From: a virus
Direction: 5' to 3' (one strand)
DNA length: 64,000 nucleotides
Virus record (IMG/VR): IMGVR_UViG_3300031857_024884
Coordinates: 62,001-126,000 of that record
Part shown: piece by piece, positions 43,793 to 52,282 of the stretch
How positions within the stretch are numbered: position 1 is the stretch's first letter
Layout: every line of letters starts with the position of its first letter
Position numbers and translations under genes: made by a program
The notes under the pieces: generated by a model
Database searches by the model: none
Told to the model about the DNA's origin: nothing
Seen by the model: the letters and a program-made list of their open reading frames with translations, nothing else

Positions 43793-44518
43793 ATGGAAAA
43801 AAGAAAAAAATCAACACAAAATACAGAACCACAAATTAAGTATAAAACAAAAAAAGAATTTATACTTGAGGTAATAAAGAAAAAATCAAAAGAAAAATTC
43901 TTATCCGAAAATCAAAAAAAATATTATAATCTTCTAACAAACAATCAAATAACAATTTGTTCAGGACCTGCGGGTGTTGGTAAAAGTTATATTGCGATGA
44001 AGGCGGCTTTAGATTTACTTGCCGACCCTAATAACAATTATGAAAAAATTATTATTGTTAGACCCGCAGTTGAGGCCGAAGAAAAACTTGGCTCGTTACC
44101 GGGAAATATGGAAGAAAAATTAGACCCATATATTTTCCCTTCTTATTACCTAATAAATAAAATTATCGGTAAAGAGGCTAGAGAAAAATTAAAAGAAAAT
44201 GACATTATTGAAGTATTTGCATTGGCATATATGAGAGGTATGAATATAGACAACTCAATTTTAATATTTGAAGAAGCTCAAAATTCTACCCCAAATCAAA
44301 TGAAACTTCTATTGACAAGAATTGGTTTTAATAGTAAATTTTTTATATCTGGAGATTTAGAACAAACCGACAGATATAAAGACAAAAAGCAAAGTGGATT
44401 ATGGGATGCTTTACAGAAATTTAAAAACATTGATGACGTTGGTGTTTTTGAGTTTGAAGATAAAGATATTGTTAGAAATCCACTTATTAGCAAAATATTA
44501 AAACAATACGAAGAATGA
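43793..44518 (+). CDS. PhoH-like ATPase
   Basis: A 241-residue protein with SGPAGVGKSYIAMKAAL (Walker A 58-65), IIIVRPAVEAEEKLGSLPGN (about 86-105), MRGMNIDNSILIFEEAQN (Walker B 156-164), and TRIGFNSKFFISGDLEQTD (about 175-193). This is the PhoH family of RNA-associated P-loop ATPases, very common in T4-like phages. An extra 40-residue Lys-rich N-terminus precedes the domain. It overlaps the next gene by 4 bp. The precise function in phage infection is unknown. Confidence 0.92.
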   Translation: MEKRKKSTQNTEPQIKYKTKKEFILEVIKKKSKEKFLSENQKKYYNLLTNNQITICSGPAGVGKSYIAMKAALDLLADPNNNYEKIIIVRPAVEAEEKLGSLPGNMEEKLDPYIFPSYYLINKIIGKEAREKLKENDIIEVFALAYMRGMNIDNSILIFEEAQNSTPNQMKLLLTRIGFNSKFFISGDLEQTDRYKDKKQSGLWDALQKFKNIDDVGVFEFEDKDIVRNPLISKILKQYEE

Positions 44519-45111
44519 GAATAGGTATTGAAGTTAATGGGGTTTTACGAAATACCATTGATAAAATTACTCAAACTTATCAAAAATTTTTAATTGATAA
44601 AACTGAAGGTATTGAAGACAACGGTGAATTTAAATATGAAATGATTTTACCTGTAGAGTCCTTAAATTTATCCGACCACTTAAAATTTCAAAATGAAGAA
44701 GAATTATACTCATTTCTTTATGAAGAATTTCCAATGGAAATATTTGGTCACGCACAATCAACAGAATATAACACATTTAATGATTTAAATGAAGTTTATT
44801 TAAAATTAAGGGAAGACCACGAATTAATTATTGTGTCAGATGAGATTGGTAAATCAAAACCATCAACTCTTTTTTTCTTATCTAAGTTTGGTTGTCAATT
44901 TGAAAAAGTAAAATTTTATAGTAATTATACAATTAATTCAATGTGGGATGAAATTGACGTTTTACTTACCGCAAATCCCGCCTTATTATTAGAATATCCG
45001 TCAGATAAAATTGTGATAAAATTTGATACGGTTTATAATAAACATTCTGAAAGTGATTTATCAATTAGTACGATAAAAGAGCTTGAGGAAAAATTAAAAC
45101 AAATAATATAA
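44515..45111 (+). CDS. HAD-like protein with altered nucleophile motif
   Basis: A 198-residue protein. The start MRIGIEVNGVLRNTI occupies the position of HAD motif I (normally DxDGVL), but the two Asp residues are replaced by Glu and Asn. LIIVSDEIGKSKPSTLFFLSK (motif II/III-like: Ser and Lys) and VLLTANPALLLE (motif IV-like) follow. The fold therefore resembles phage and bacterial 5'-nucleotidases or polynucleotide-phosphatase-type HAD proteins, yet phosphatase activity is doubtful. It overlaps PhoH by 4 bp and the next gene by 1 bp. Confidence 0.6.
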   Translation: MRIGIEVNGVLRNTIDKITQTYQKFLIDKTEGIEDNGEFKYEMILPVESLNLSDHLKFQNEEELYSFLYEEFPMEIFGHAQSTEYNTFNDLNEVYLKLREDHELIIVSDEIGKSKPSTLFFLSKFGCQFEKVKFYSNYTINSMWDEIDVLLTANPALLLEYPSDKIVIKFDTVYNKHSESDLSISTIKELEEKLKQII

Positions 45112-45392
45112 TGTTAAAAATTTTAGGAGAACACTATTACTTTGATTTAGATAAGATTGAAGAATATATAAATGTTGACACACCATTGGATGAATTTTCG
45201 GGAGAAACTGCACCTCAAAACACAATCAGTGTTGTAAGATATGATATGGTTAAATTATTAACTGAAACAATTTTAACTGAAGACGCTGAGACTGACGAAA
45301 CTCTCGGTTTAAAATCAAGTAATGGATTATCAATGCCATTTAAATTAGCATTTAACAGTCTTTTAAATAAAAAATTAATAAACAAATACTAA
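45111..45392 (+). CDS. Small hypothetical protein
   Basis: A 93-residue acidic protein, MLKILGEHYYFDLDKIEEYI at the start, SVVRYDMVKLLTETILTEDA in the middle, and LPFKLAFNSLL-like hydrophobic helix near the end (MPFKLAFNSLLNKKL). It overlaps the HAD-like gene by 1 bp and is followed after 1 bp by a glycosyltransferase-like gene. No family is recognised. Confidence 0.6.
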   Translation: MLKILGEHYYFDLDKIEEYINVDTPLDEFSGETAPQNTISVVRYDMVKLLTETILTEDAETDETLGLKSSNGLSMPFKLAFNSLLNKKLINKY

Positions 45393-45393
45393 T

Positions 45394-46455
45394 ATGACAC
45401 AAGAGCAAATTAAAAAGTTAGAGGGTTCAATTGATAACCTAAAACAAAAAAAATCAAGAATTTATCTTTTAGTTCAAGATACTAAAGGTAATGCTAAAGC
45501 GTCTATTTCTTACATTTACAATTTAGGAATGGCGTTACTGAGTGGAGGATTTAATCCGATTATGTTACATGAAAAACCAGACTACGTTGGGGTTGCTGGA
45601 TGGTTAGGTAAAGAATATATGGAAAAACTACCCCACAGAGCAATAGAGGGTCAAAATTTAGAAGTATCACCCGAAGATTTTATTATAATTCCTGAATTAT
45701 TTGGATTTGTAATGCCCCAAATTACAAAACTTCCTTGTGGGAAAGTGGTTTTATCTCAAGCGTATGACCATATTTTTGAAACATTACAGCCAGGACAAAC
45801 TTGGACTCAATTGGGTTTTTATAAATGTATTACCACATCTGAAAAACAAAAAGAATATATTGAGACAATTATGAGAGGTGTTTCTTTTGATATTTTACCT
45901 CCTTTTATTTCTGAAAATTTTGAAACTACAAAATATCCCGCAAAACCTGTAATCGCAATTCATTCAAGAGAACAAAGAGATACTGCAAATTTTATTAAAT
46001 CATTTTACGTTAAATACCCTCAGTATAGATGGATTACTTTTAGAGATATGAGAGGTTTAACAGAGAAAGAATTTGCAAACGCTTTTAAAGATTGTTTTTT
46101 ATCAATATGGATTGATGAGACAAGTTCTTATGGAACATTCCCACTAGAATCTATGAAATCAGGAGTTCCTGTTTTAGGATTAGTACCTAGTATGGTGCCT
46201 CAATGGATGAATGAAGATAATGGTCTTTGGATAAATAACAAACTTCAATTAATTGATTTTACATCTCAATTTTTACAAAATTGGTTGGAGGATAATGTTA
46301 GTGAAACTCTTTATGAAGGTATGAAAAAAACAATTTCAGAATTACTAACTAAAGATGATTTTTATAAAAAAACCTTATCTATTTTTGAAGAATTTATTAA
46401 TACAAGATTAGTATCTTTTGAAGAACAATTAAATAAACTAGAAACAATTGAATAA
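45394..46455 (+). CDS. GT4-like glycosyltransferase
   Basis: A 353-residue GT-B type protein. The N-terminal half has SRIYLLVQDTKGNAKASISY and FIIIPELFGFVMPQI; the second half has PVIAIHSREQRDTANFIKSF, RWITFRDMRGLTEKEFANAF (donor-site region) and SSYGTFPLESMKSGVPVLGL (about 249-268), where the Glu in PLESM corresponds to the GT4 E-x7-E region. It resembles phage homologues in which the donor motif is shortened. It precedes a GT2 enzyme by 1 bp. Confidence 0.65.
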   Translation: MTQEQIKKLEGSIDNLKQKKSRIYLLVQDTKGNAKASISYIYNLGMALLSGGFNPIMLHEKPDYVGVAGWLGKEYMEKLPHRAIEGQNLEVSPEDFIIIPELFGFVMPQITKLPCGKVVLSQAYDHIFETLQPGQTWTQLGFYKCITTSEKQKEYIETIMRGVSFDILPPFISENFETTKYPAKPVIAIHSREQRDTANFIKSFYVKYPQYRWITFRDMRGLTEKEFANAFKDCFLSIWIDETSSYGTFPLESMKSGVPVLGLVPSMVPQWMNEDNGLWINNKLQLIDFTSQFLQNWLEDNVSETLYEGMKKTISELLTKDDFYKKTLSIFEEFINTRLVSFEEQLNKLETIE

Positions 46456-46456
46456 C

Positions 46457-47260
46457 ATGGAAAAATTTGACGTATCGGTAATATTACCTATTAAATCTAT
46501 CGGAGCAAGAGGATTTGAAGAATATTTCACAAAATGTATCGAATCATTAAAGGTACAAAAAGTAAAAATAAATGAATTAATAATTGTTCATACAGACGAA
46601 ACTTCTTTGGTTGAGTATCTAAATGGATTTGATTTTGGAGACCTTAATGTTGTAAAACATTCTTGGACTAAAGAACCTAATTTTTCAGAACAAATAAACT
46701 ATGGAGTTAGAATTTCAAAATCTAAATGGATTTCTATTTTTGAATTTGACGATGAATACTCTAACATATGGTTTAAATCAGTTAAAAAATATGAAGAAGT
46801 TTATCCTGAAGTTGATGCCTTTCTACCAATAGTTGTTGATACTGACGAAAAAGGTAGTTTTGCGGGTTTTACAAATGAAGCAACATTCGCTCTTAATATT
46901 TCTTCTGAAATGGGAATTTTAAGTAATGATACTTTACAAACATATCAAAATTTTCAACCATCAGGTATGGTGATTAAAAAATCATCTTTCACTGATTTTG
47001 GAGGATTGAAAGGTTCGTTTAAATTAACTTTTGGTTATGAAATGTTTTTAAGATTAACTCACAATTCGTTAAAAATTATGACAATACCTAAGATTGGTTA
47101 TAAACATACTAACCTTAGAGAAGGGTCTATATTTTGGAATTACAAAAATGGAGATTCTATTTTGTCTGACGATGAGGTACGTTTTTGGATTGAATCGGCT
47201 AAAAAAGAATATTTCTTTATTAATGATAGAGCCATAAAATATGAATCCGAAGTTAATTAA
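46457..47260 (+). CDS. GT2 family glycosyltransferase
   Basis: A 267-residue protein; the ATG at 46457 is chosen over a TTG 9 bp upstream because it avoids overlap. It has VSVILPIKSIGARGFEEYF at the start, LIIVHTDETSLVEYL, ISIFEFDDEYSNIWF (about 85-99) with the DD metal-binding pair, FQPSGMVIKKSSF, and FGYEMFLRLTHNSLKI near the end. It is a standard GT-A family 2 layout. It overlaps the late sigma-factor gene by 1 bp, so the glycan genes and late regulator share an operon. Confidence 0.74.
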   Translation: MEKFDVSVILPIKSIGARGFEEYFTKCIESLKVQKVKINELIIVHTDETSLVEYLNGFDFGDLNVVKHSWTKEPNFSEQINYGVRISKSKWISIFEFDDEYSNIWFKSVKKYEEVYPEVDAFLPIVVDTDEKGSFAGFTNEATFALNISSEMGILSNDTLQTYQNFQPSGMVIKKSSFTDFGGLKGSFKLTFGYEMFLRLTHNSLKIMTIPKIGYKHTNLREGSIFWNYKNGDSILSDDEVRFWIESAKKEYFFINDRAIKYESEVN

Positions 47261-48009
47261 TGACCGAATCTCCAAATTTAACTGGAAGTACGAATGCGGA
47301 AGTAAAGAAGAAAGGTAGAAAACCAACTCAAACAAATTATTTTGATGTTAAAGAAGAATTGGCCGTTCTAAAATTTTTAGAAGCCAATTCCTTCGAAGAA
47401 AAAAATAAGATTTATAATGAGTTTCTAAAAAAACCTTTAGACAAAATGATATCTTCAATTATTAGAAGATATAAATTATATAGAAAAGATATGGATTTTT
47501 ACGAGATTCATATTGACACCCACTCGTTTTTGATGACCAAAATTGATAAATTTAAACCATCAAAAGAAAAAAAAGCATATTCTTATTTTGGAACTATATG
47601 TAAAAACTATCTAATGGGTCAAATTATTAAAGACCAAAAAGAGATAAATCGAAAAATATCATATGAAGATATCTCATCTGATTTGGAAAATAATCCTGAA
47701 TTTTCATATAGAATAGATAAAGACAACTTAGAGTCTGAACAAATAATATTTAAATTTTTAAATGAATTAGATGAATTTGTTAAAAAACCTGAGCTCACCG
47801 AAAACGAAGTTAAATTAGGATACGCATTACACTCTATATTTGAGAACTACGACCAAATTTTTGTGGGTAGTGATAATAATAAATTTAATAAAAATATTAT
47901 ATTACTAACATTAAGAGATATGACAAATCTATCAACAAAAGAAATTAGAGGGTCTATGAAAAAATACAAAGTAATGTACGCAAAATTAATACAAGCAATG
48001 GTTAAATAA
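47260..48009 (+). CDS. gp55-like late sigma factor
   Basis: A 249-residue protein resembling T4 gp55 and its homologues, the small sigma factors that direct late transcription. FEEKNKIYNEFLKKPLDKMI and SSIIRRYKLYRKDMDFYEIH form the region 2-like helices, FLMTKIDKFKPSKEKKAYSY with FGTICKNYLMGQIIKDQKEI the RNA-polymerase- and DNA-contacting region. The C-terminal half (ILLTLRDMTNLSTKEIRGSM) resembles a helix-turn-helix. It would bind host RNA polymerase and recognise the phage late box. A GRKP motif in the first 30 residues may be an AT-hook-like DNA contact. Confidence 0.85.
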   Translation: MTESPNLTGSTNAEVKKKGRKPTQTNYFDVKEELAVLKFLEANSFEEKNKIYNEFLKKPLDKMISSIIRRYKLYRKDMDFYEIHIDTHSFLMTKIDKFKPSKEKKAYSYFGTICKNYLMGQIIKDQKEINRKISYEDISSDLENNPEFSYRIDKDNLESEQIIFKFLNELDEFVKKPELTENEVKLGYALHSIFENYDQIFVGSDNNKFNKNIILLTLRDMTNLSTKEIRGSMKKYKVMYAKLIQAMVK

Positions 48010-48021
48010 AACAATCGCTAA

Positions 48022-48030
48022 ATATTTATA
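48022..48030 (+). promoter_or_regulatory. Promoter-like box upstream of 48035-48409
   Basis: It reads ATATTTATA and continues AATTATGG, so the box ends 4 bp before the ATG at 48035. It lies right after the late sigma gene. Confidence 0.5.
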
Positions 48031-48034
48031 AATT

Positions 48035-48409
48035 ATGGGAAGACCGGTAAAAAAAGAAATTAATTTAACGAAAGAATCAATTCTTTCTTTAATGCAAGAA
48101 ATTTATAATGAGCTTGTAGAACAGAGAAGTACTGCCATTAGGATTCAAAATAAAATGTTAGCAATGATGAAAGAAACCGAAGACATGACAGTACTTGGTC
48201 CTATAATTAAAGAACAACAAAAAATAATTAACGATTGTGTTGAGAAAAAATTATCTTTATCAAAATTACAATCAAGTATTTGGGAAAAATCAAATTCAAC
48301 TCAAGAAGCCTTTTCTTTGTCTGACTTAGATGTTGACGATACTATATTAACCAATTTAATTCAAAAAGATGTATCAAAAACTGATGAACCTTATAAAATG
48401 AAAAAATAA
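48035..48409 (+). CDS. Coiled-coil hypothetical protein
   Basis: A 124-residue protein. Residues 10-90 are a long helical heptad-like stretch (ILSLMQEIYNELVEQRSTAI, MLAMMKETEDM, IIKEQQKIINDCVEKKLSLS). The tail (SDLDVDDTILTNLIQKD) is acidic. It is the first gene of the tail/baseplate block and its stop overlaps the next start by 1 bp, so it may be a structural or chaperone coiled-coil partner of the 674-residue protein. Confidence 0.6.
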   Translation: MGRPVKKEINLTKESILSLMQEIYNELVEQRSTAIRIQNKMLAMMKETEDMTVLGPIIKEQQKIINDCVEKKLSLSKLQSSIWEKSNSTQEAFSLSDLDVDDTILTNLIQKDVSKTDEPYKMKK

Positions 48410-50433
48410 TGGCATCTATTGATAATCAGTCAGACTATGTAAAAATTAAAGATAGAATTAAAAGTATCAAGACTTATAATGATTTAAAAACTCAATATAG
48501 TCAGGTTAAAAAAAAGGCGGGAGACTCTTTTGAAAAGTCTAATAGTAAAGTTAATAAGGGATTAGATGATTTTCAAAAAAACGGTAAAAAATACGCAAAT
48601 AAAGAAGTAAAAAGTCAGTTTGAGCAACTTTTGGAAATGTTGCAAATTAGTTCTTCTGATTATAATGATAGAACTGAAAATCTAAAATCAAAAAAAGATA
48701 AATTAAATTCTAAAGTTAATAATTTAAAGGACACCAAAAATAGAATAAATAATCTTAATACTGTAAAATATGTTAAGAGTAAACTAACTTTAGCATTAAA
48801 AAACATAGAACCAAAAATATCTGAGATATTAAATAAAGAAATAATAAAAGTTATAGGTTGTGACCAACAACAAACTTATACCCAAGGACTATCAATTTAT
48901 ATAAAAGTAAAATCAATTGATTTAGCCAATTTATTAAAATTGGAACCCGAATCTGATGCGGGAAAATTATTATACGAAAAAAACCCAATTGTAATACAAG
49001 ATTTTCCATTCTCAATGAATAGAGAACTATATCAAAGAATACAATCGCCATCAAATTCATATAATGGACAGTATGGTCAAAATTATAAAGGAGCGTCAGG
49101 TCAAGATTTATTTAACATACAATTTTTTGAAAATCATCCTGTTACAGGTGTTGGTGGGGGTTGGTATAAAGTTACCTTATCAAATAGAGCAAATGATTCG
49201 ACTTCAGTTGTTGAATTTATTAATGATTACTATAAATCAATAAAATTATTTGATTTACATAACGTATTCGCCAATGTTATAAACGCGATGAGTGGGGCTA
49301 TTTCTATGAATATTGATTATAGTGTTTCTTTTTTAAAAGATGCTGGTTTCTTTGAAAGAATCTTATTAAGAATACTGGGTTTATGTTTTGATAATAAAGA
49401 AGAGATTGACGTTAGTGGAATTTCTAAATTAGGTGAAACAGGAAATGTTGATGATACTTTTTTTGAGTTAGATAGTGTTGATTTACGAGAAATTGACCAA
49501 AAAGTAACCAATATTAAAAATGGAGTTATTGAATTTTTACAATGTGATAATGTTAAAATACCAATAAATCCTGACGCGGTTTTAAGCGCGTTAAACAATT
49601 TAACTTTGGTAGATAATAATGTTGCGATTAATAAACCTGAAGAAGTTACAAACGCTTTATTAGAGAATTCAAATATTGAAGGATTAGGTGTTGACGCTCA
49701 AATAAGTTTTGCCGTTGATTGGGATTTTATTAATTCTTTAGTAAAAGGATTAATTTTTTCATTATTAAGTCCAAAAGTATTATTACCAATATATACCATG
49801 TTTGAGGCATTAGGTAAAACAGGTCTAGATTTAATAAATAGTTATGAATTATTTGTTAAATTCTTTAAAAAATTTGTGATAAATTTAGTGTCCAAAGTTA
49901 ACGCTTTATTAATTGAAGAGTTGTTTGAACTTCTAAAAAAAGATATAAAAAATCTTATTCAACAAGTAATTTTAGATGTGTCAAAAGAAAAGACAAATAA
50001 AAAATTAACAATGATTTTAAAATTAACCAATATTTTAATAGCTGCAGCTCAATTTATTGATGATTGGAGAAAATGTAAAAGTGTTATTAATGAGATTTTA
50101 AGATTACTTAGGGCAGCATCTACGTTCATAACTTCAAGTGGTGCTCAACAAAAATTACCTTTACCATTGTTATTCGCGTGTGAACTATTGGATGGGTTTT
50201 CAGAGTCAAGAGCGTTTTTAGGGGTTATAGAAGAATTACAAAGGATAGGAGTGCCTACAGGACCATTACCCGATGGAAGTCCTAATTTAGAAATGTTGTC
50301 AAGATTTGCACAAATAAAGGCAGTATCTGAGGAAGACGCGGAAAATAATAAAGTACAAATTGCGATAGGTTCATTAGCAATAACACCTGCGGGTGTAACT
50401 ATACCAGCAAGTGCGTTCGGTAAAAAATTTTAA
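48409..50433 (+). CDS. Large virion protein of the tail/baseplate block
   Basis: A 674-residue protein. Residues 1-130 form a Lys/Asn-rich coiled-coil-like region (KKAGDSFEKSNSKVNKGLDD). A central domain (about 150-450) has NPIVIQDFPFSMNRELYQRI, GVGGGWYKVTLSNR and AISMNIDYSVSFL. A strongly hydrophobic region follows (LVKGLIFSLLSPKVLLPIYT, about 445-464) and then helices (LKKDIKNLIQQVILDVS, FIDDWRKCKSVINEILRL). The C-terminus ends in IAIGSLAITPAGVTIPASAF, a beta end. It precedes the baseplate gp5-like protein and may be a tail-tube, tape-measure or baseplate-associated protein; I cannot choose. Confidence 0.58.
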   Translation: MASIDNQSDYVKIKDRIKSIKTYNDLKTQYSQVKKKAGDSFEKSNSKVNKGLDDFQKNGKKYANKEVKSQFEQLLEMLQISSSDYNDRTENLKSKKDKLNSKVNNLKDTKNRINNLNTVKYVKSKLTLALKNIEPKISEILNKEIIKVIGCDQQQTYTQGLSIYIKVKSIDLANLLKLEPESDAGKLLYEKNPIVIQDFPFSMNRELYQRIQSPSNSYNGQYGQNYKGASGQDLFNIQFFENHPVTGVGGGWYKVTLSNRANDSTSVVEFINDYYKSIKLFDLHNVFANVINAMSGAISMNIDYSVSFLKDAGFFERILLRILGLCFDNKEEIDVSGISKLGETGNVDDTFFELDSVDLREIDQKVTNIKNGVIEFLQCDNVKIPINPDAVLSALNNLTLVDNNVAINKPEEVTNALLENSNIEGLGVDAQISFAVDWDFINSLVKGLIFSLLSPKVLLPIYTMFEALGKTGLDLINSYELFVKFFKKFVINLVSKVNALLIEELFELLKKDIKNLIQQVILDVSKEKTNKKLTMILKLTNILIAAAQFIDDWRKCKSVINEILRLLRAASTFITSSGAQQKLPLPLLFACELLDGFSESRAFLGVIEELQRIGVPTGPLPDGSPNLEMLSRFAQIKAVSEEDAENNKVQIAIGSLAITPAGVTIPASAFGKKF

Positions 50434-50434
50434 T

Positions 50435-50656
50435 ATGAATAAGAAAGAGACCGTAGAAAAAATTTTAAAAATTACAAGCGAATATAAATCACATTCAAAT
50501 AAAGATTTAGTATTTGCAATGGATTTTATTAAAGAAGATTTTGAAAAAACTAAAGAAACTTTAATAAAATTAACACATCATTTAGATAACTTAGAAAACA
50601 CTTATAATTTAATATTAAACGAATACGAAAATAGAAATAATAAAAAACAATTATGA
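50435..50656 (+). CDS. Small coiled-coil hypothetical protein
   Basis: A 73-residue helical protein (MNKKETVEKILKITSEYKSH; DFEKTKETLIKLTHHLDNLE). A GTG 24 bp upstream is an alternative start inside the previous gene, but the ATG is chosen because it directly follows the stop of that gene. It overlaps the baseplate gene by 4 bp. No family recognised. Confidence 0.6.
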   Translation: MNKKETVEKILKITSEYKSHSNKDLVFAMDFIKEDFEKTKETLIKLTHHLDNLENTYNLILNEYENRNNKKQL

Positions 50657-52257
50657 GTTTTAAAGACGATTTTTTAAGGAACGCTGATGAAATACAATTA
50701 ACCAAGATTATATTTCCTGGAAAAGTTTTTGACAATAACGACCCAAAAAATTTAGGTAGATTAAGAGTTTTACCAGACCAAGATGTTAGTTATAGTAAAA
50801 TAACGGAGTCAATTCCAGGATGGAATGAAACCGTAGACGCTTGGACAAATAGAGACCCAATTTTATTTTTACCTTTATTACCATTCTATTTATATCAAAC
50901 CCCTTTAGTTGGTGAGTATGTTCATATTTTATATTATGACAAAAATTATAAAGATGGAAATCGTTTTTATATTCAAGGACCATTTTCAGACCCAAGATAT
51001 TTGGTAAAAGAAGATTTTAATTCCGCACAACAACAACTATCAACAGGTAATCAATATAAACAAACCGATAATATTACAAATTATACAGGTAGTGCAGGAA
51101 TATTTCCAAAACCCGGTGATAATAGTTTTTTAGGTAGAGGTAGTACTGATATAGTATTAAAACCTGAAACAGTTTTAATTAGGGCGGGAAAAACAAATAC
51201 TTCAAATTTAAAAATCGGTGTTGCACCAGAAAGAAATCAATTTAGGTCGTTTATACAATTATCAAACTTTACAAAAACATTAACGGAAGATGAAATAGAG
51301 GTGATATCTAAATTTGATTACACTTTAATTGATTCTAAAAAAATATTAATATGGAATGTTGATAATTTAGAAAACAATAGTGACCAATTTAATGGTTCTA
51401 TTGGAATTTATAACGTAATTCCAAATAGTTCTCCGTTAGTTAATACTCAAAATTTTAAATTAGGTACTATTAAAGAACTAACAATCGGTACAAATTATCA
51501 AGGACCGATTGAAGAGTTTGTATTTAAAAACAAGTCTATAAATGACATACAAAATTTAACTAATCAAATTATCCAATCATTATTTACGGGTAAAGTTGAG
51601 ATACCCGGATATACCATTAACAGTTCTAAAAATTTTGAGTCTTCACAAGTATTTCCTTTTGTAGTAACTCCATCAAAAATTTCATATGAAAAAGGTGGGT
51701 CATTTACCGGTAATACTGAAAACCCTGTTAGTAGAAGTATTAGAAAAAATTACAAAACATTGTTTGACGGGATACAAGTAAATTATGATGAAAATGTTAA
51801 AGGTTTTTTTATAGTATCTTCAAACCAATCAGGACAAGCGGTTATTGGACCAACTTACGGTATAATTCAAGAAGAAAACGCATCATTACTTTATTCTCAG
51901 AATCCAACAACATATGGGGTCATGGGAGCTGATAAATTATATTTCTTAACTCATAAAACTACTGGAGCTCCAAAAGGAGAGGTTGAATTATTATCAGATA
52001 CATTATATGGTCTTGAACCTGAAAATTTTATAGGTAAGGGTCGTATTGAGTCAAAAACATATTCAGTTGTTAGGGGTGATGAATTAATAGAGTTGTTACG
52101 AAAAATAGTATCTTATATAAAAGGTCACGTACATCCAATTTCAACACAAGCACCAGTTCCTGTCGCGTCAGGAAACGGACAAACAACTACTGAAATAGAT
52201 GAGATATTGGCTAATGCGGAAATTACAATTTTAAATCAAAATATTAGAATTAATTGA
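50653..52257 (+). CDS. gp5-like baseplate hub/spike protein (OB-fold)
   Basis: A 534-residue protein. Residues about 15-110 fit the gp5/VgrG-type N-terminal OB-fold: TKIIFPGKVFDNNDPKNLGR, LRVLPDQDV, PFYLYQTPLVGEYVHILYYD, RFYIQGPFSDPRYL. Residues about 115-500 form a beta-rich middle region without the T4 lysozyme domain. The C-terminus has DELIELLRKIVSYIKGHVHP (about 474-493), shared with cyanophage and other T4-like gp5-like proteins. It would form the central baseplate hub and tail-spike core. The lysozyme part of T4 gp5 is absent, so cell-wall digestion must come from elsewhere. Confidence 0.78.
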   Translation: MSFKDDFLRNADEIQLTKIIFPGKVFDNNDPKNLGRLRVLPDQDVSYSKITESIPGWNETVDAWTNRDPILFLPLLPFYLYQTPLVGEYVHILYYDKNYKDGNRFYIQGPFSDPRYLVKEDFNSAQQQLSTGNQYKQTDNITNYTGSAGIFPKPGDNSFLGRGSTDIVLKPETVLIRAGKTNTSNLKIGVAPERNQFRSFIQLSNFTKTLTEDEIEVISKFDYTLIDSKKILIWNVDNLENNSDQFNGSIGIYNVIPNSSPLVNTQNFKLGTIKELTIGTNYQGPIEEFVFKNKSINDIQNLTNQIIQSLFTGKVEIPGYTINSSKNFESSQVFPFVVTPSKISYEKGGSFTGNTENPVSRSIRKNYKTLFDGIQVNYDENVKGFFIVSSNQSGQAVIGPTYGIIQEENASLLYSQNPTTYGVMGADKLYFLTHKTTGAPKGEVELLSDTLYGLEPENFIGKGRIESKTYSVVRGDELIELLRKIVSYIKGHVHPISTQAPVPVASGNGQTTTEIDEILANAEITILNQNIRIN

Positions 52258-52265
52258 TATTTATA
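52256..52265 (+). promoter_or_regulatory. Promoter-like box upstream of 52283-53743
   Basis: GATATTTATA followed by AAGTAAA; it overlaps the stop codon of the gp5-like gene. The 16-base string ATATTTATAAAGTAAA recurs on the minus strand at 21639-21654. Confidence 0.6.
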
Positions 52266-52282
52266 AAGTAAATAACTTTTGA

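Noticed and set aside
48022-48030. Calling TATAAATA boxes as standard T4 late promoters
   Set aside because: In most sites the T4 consensus reads on the strand opposite to the gene. Only a few, such as 10021, also have it in the coding direction. I kept the neutral term 'promoter-like box'.
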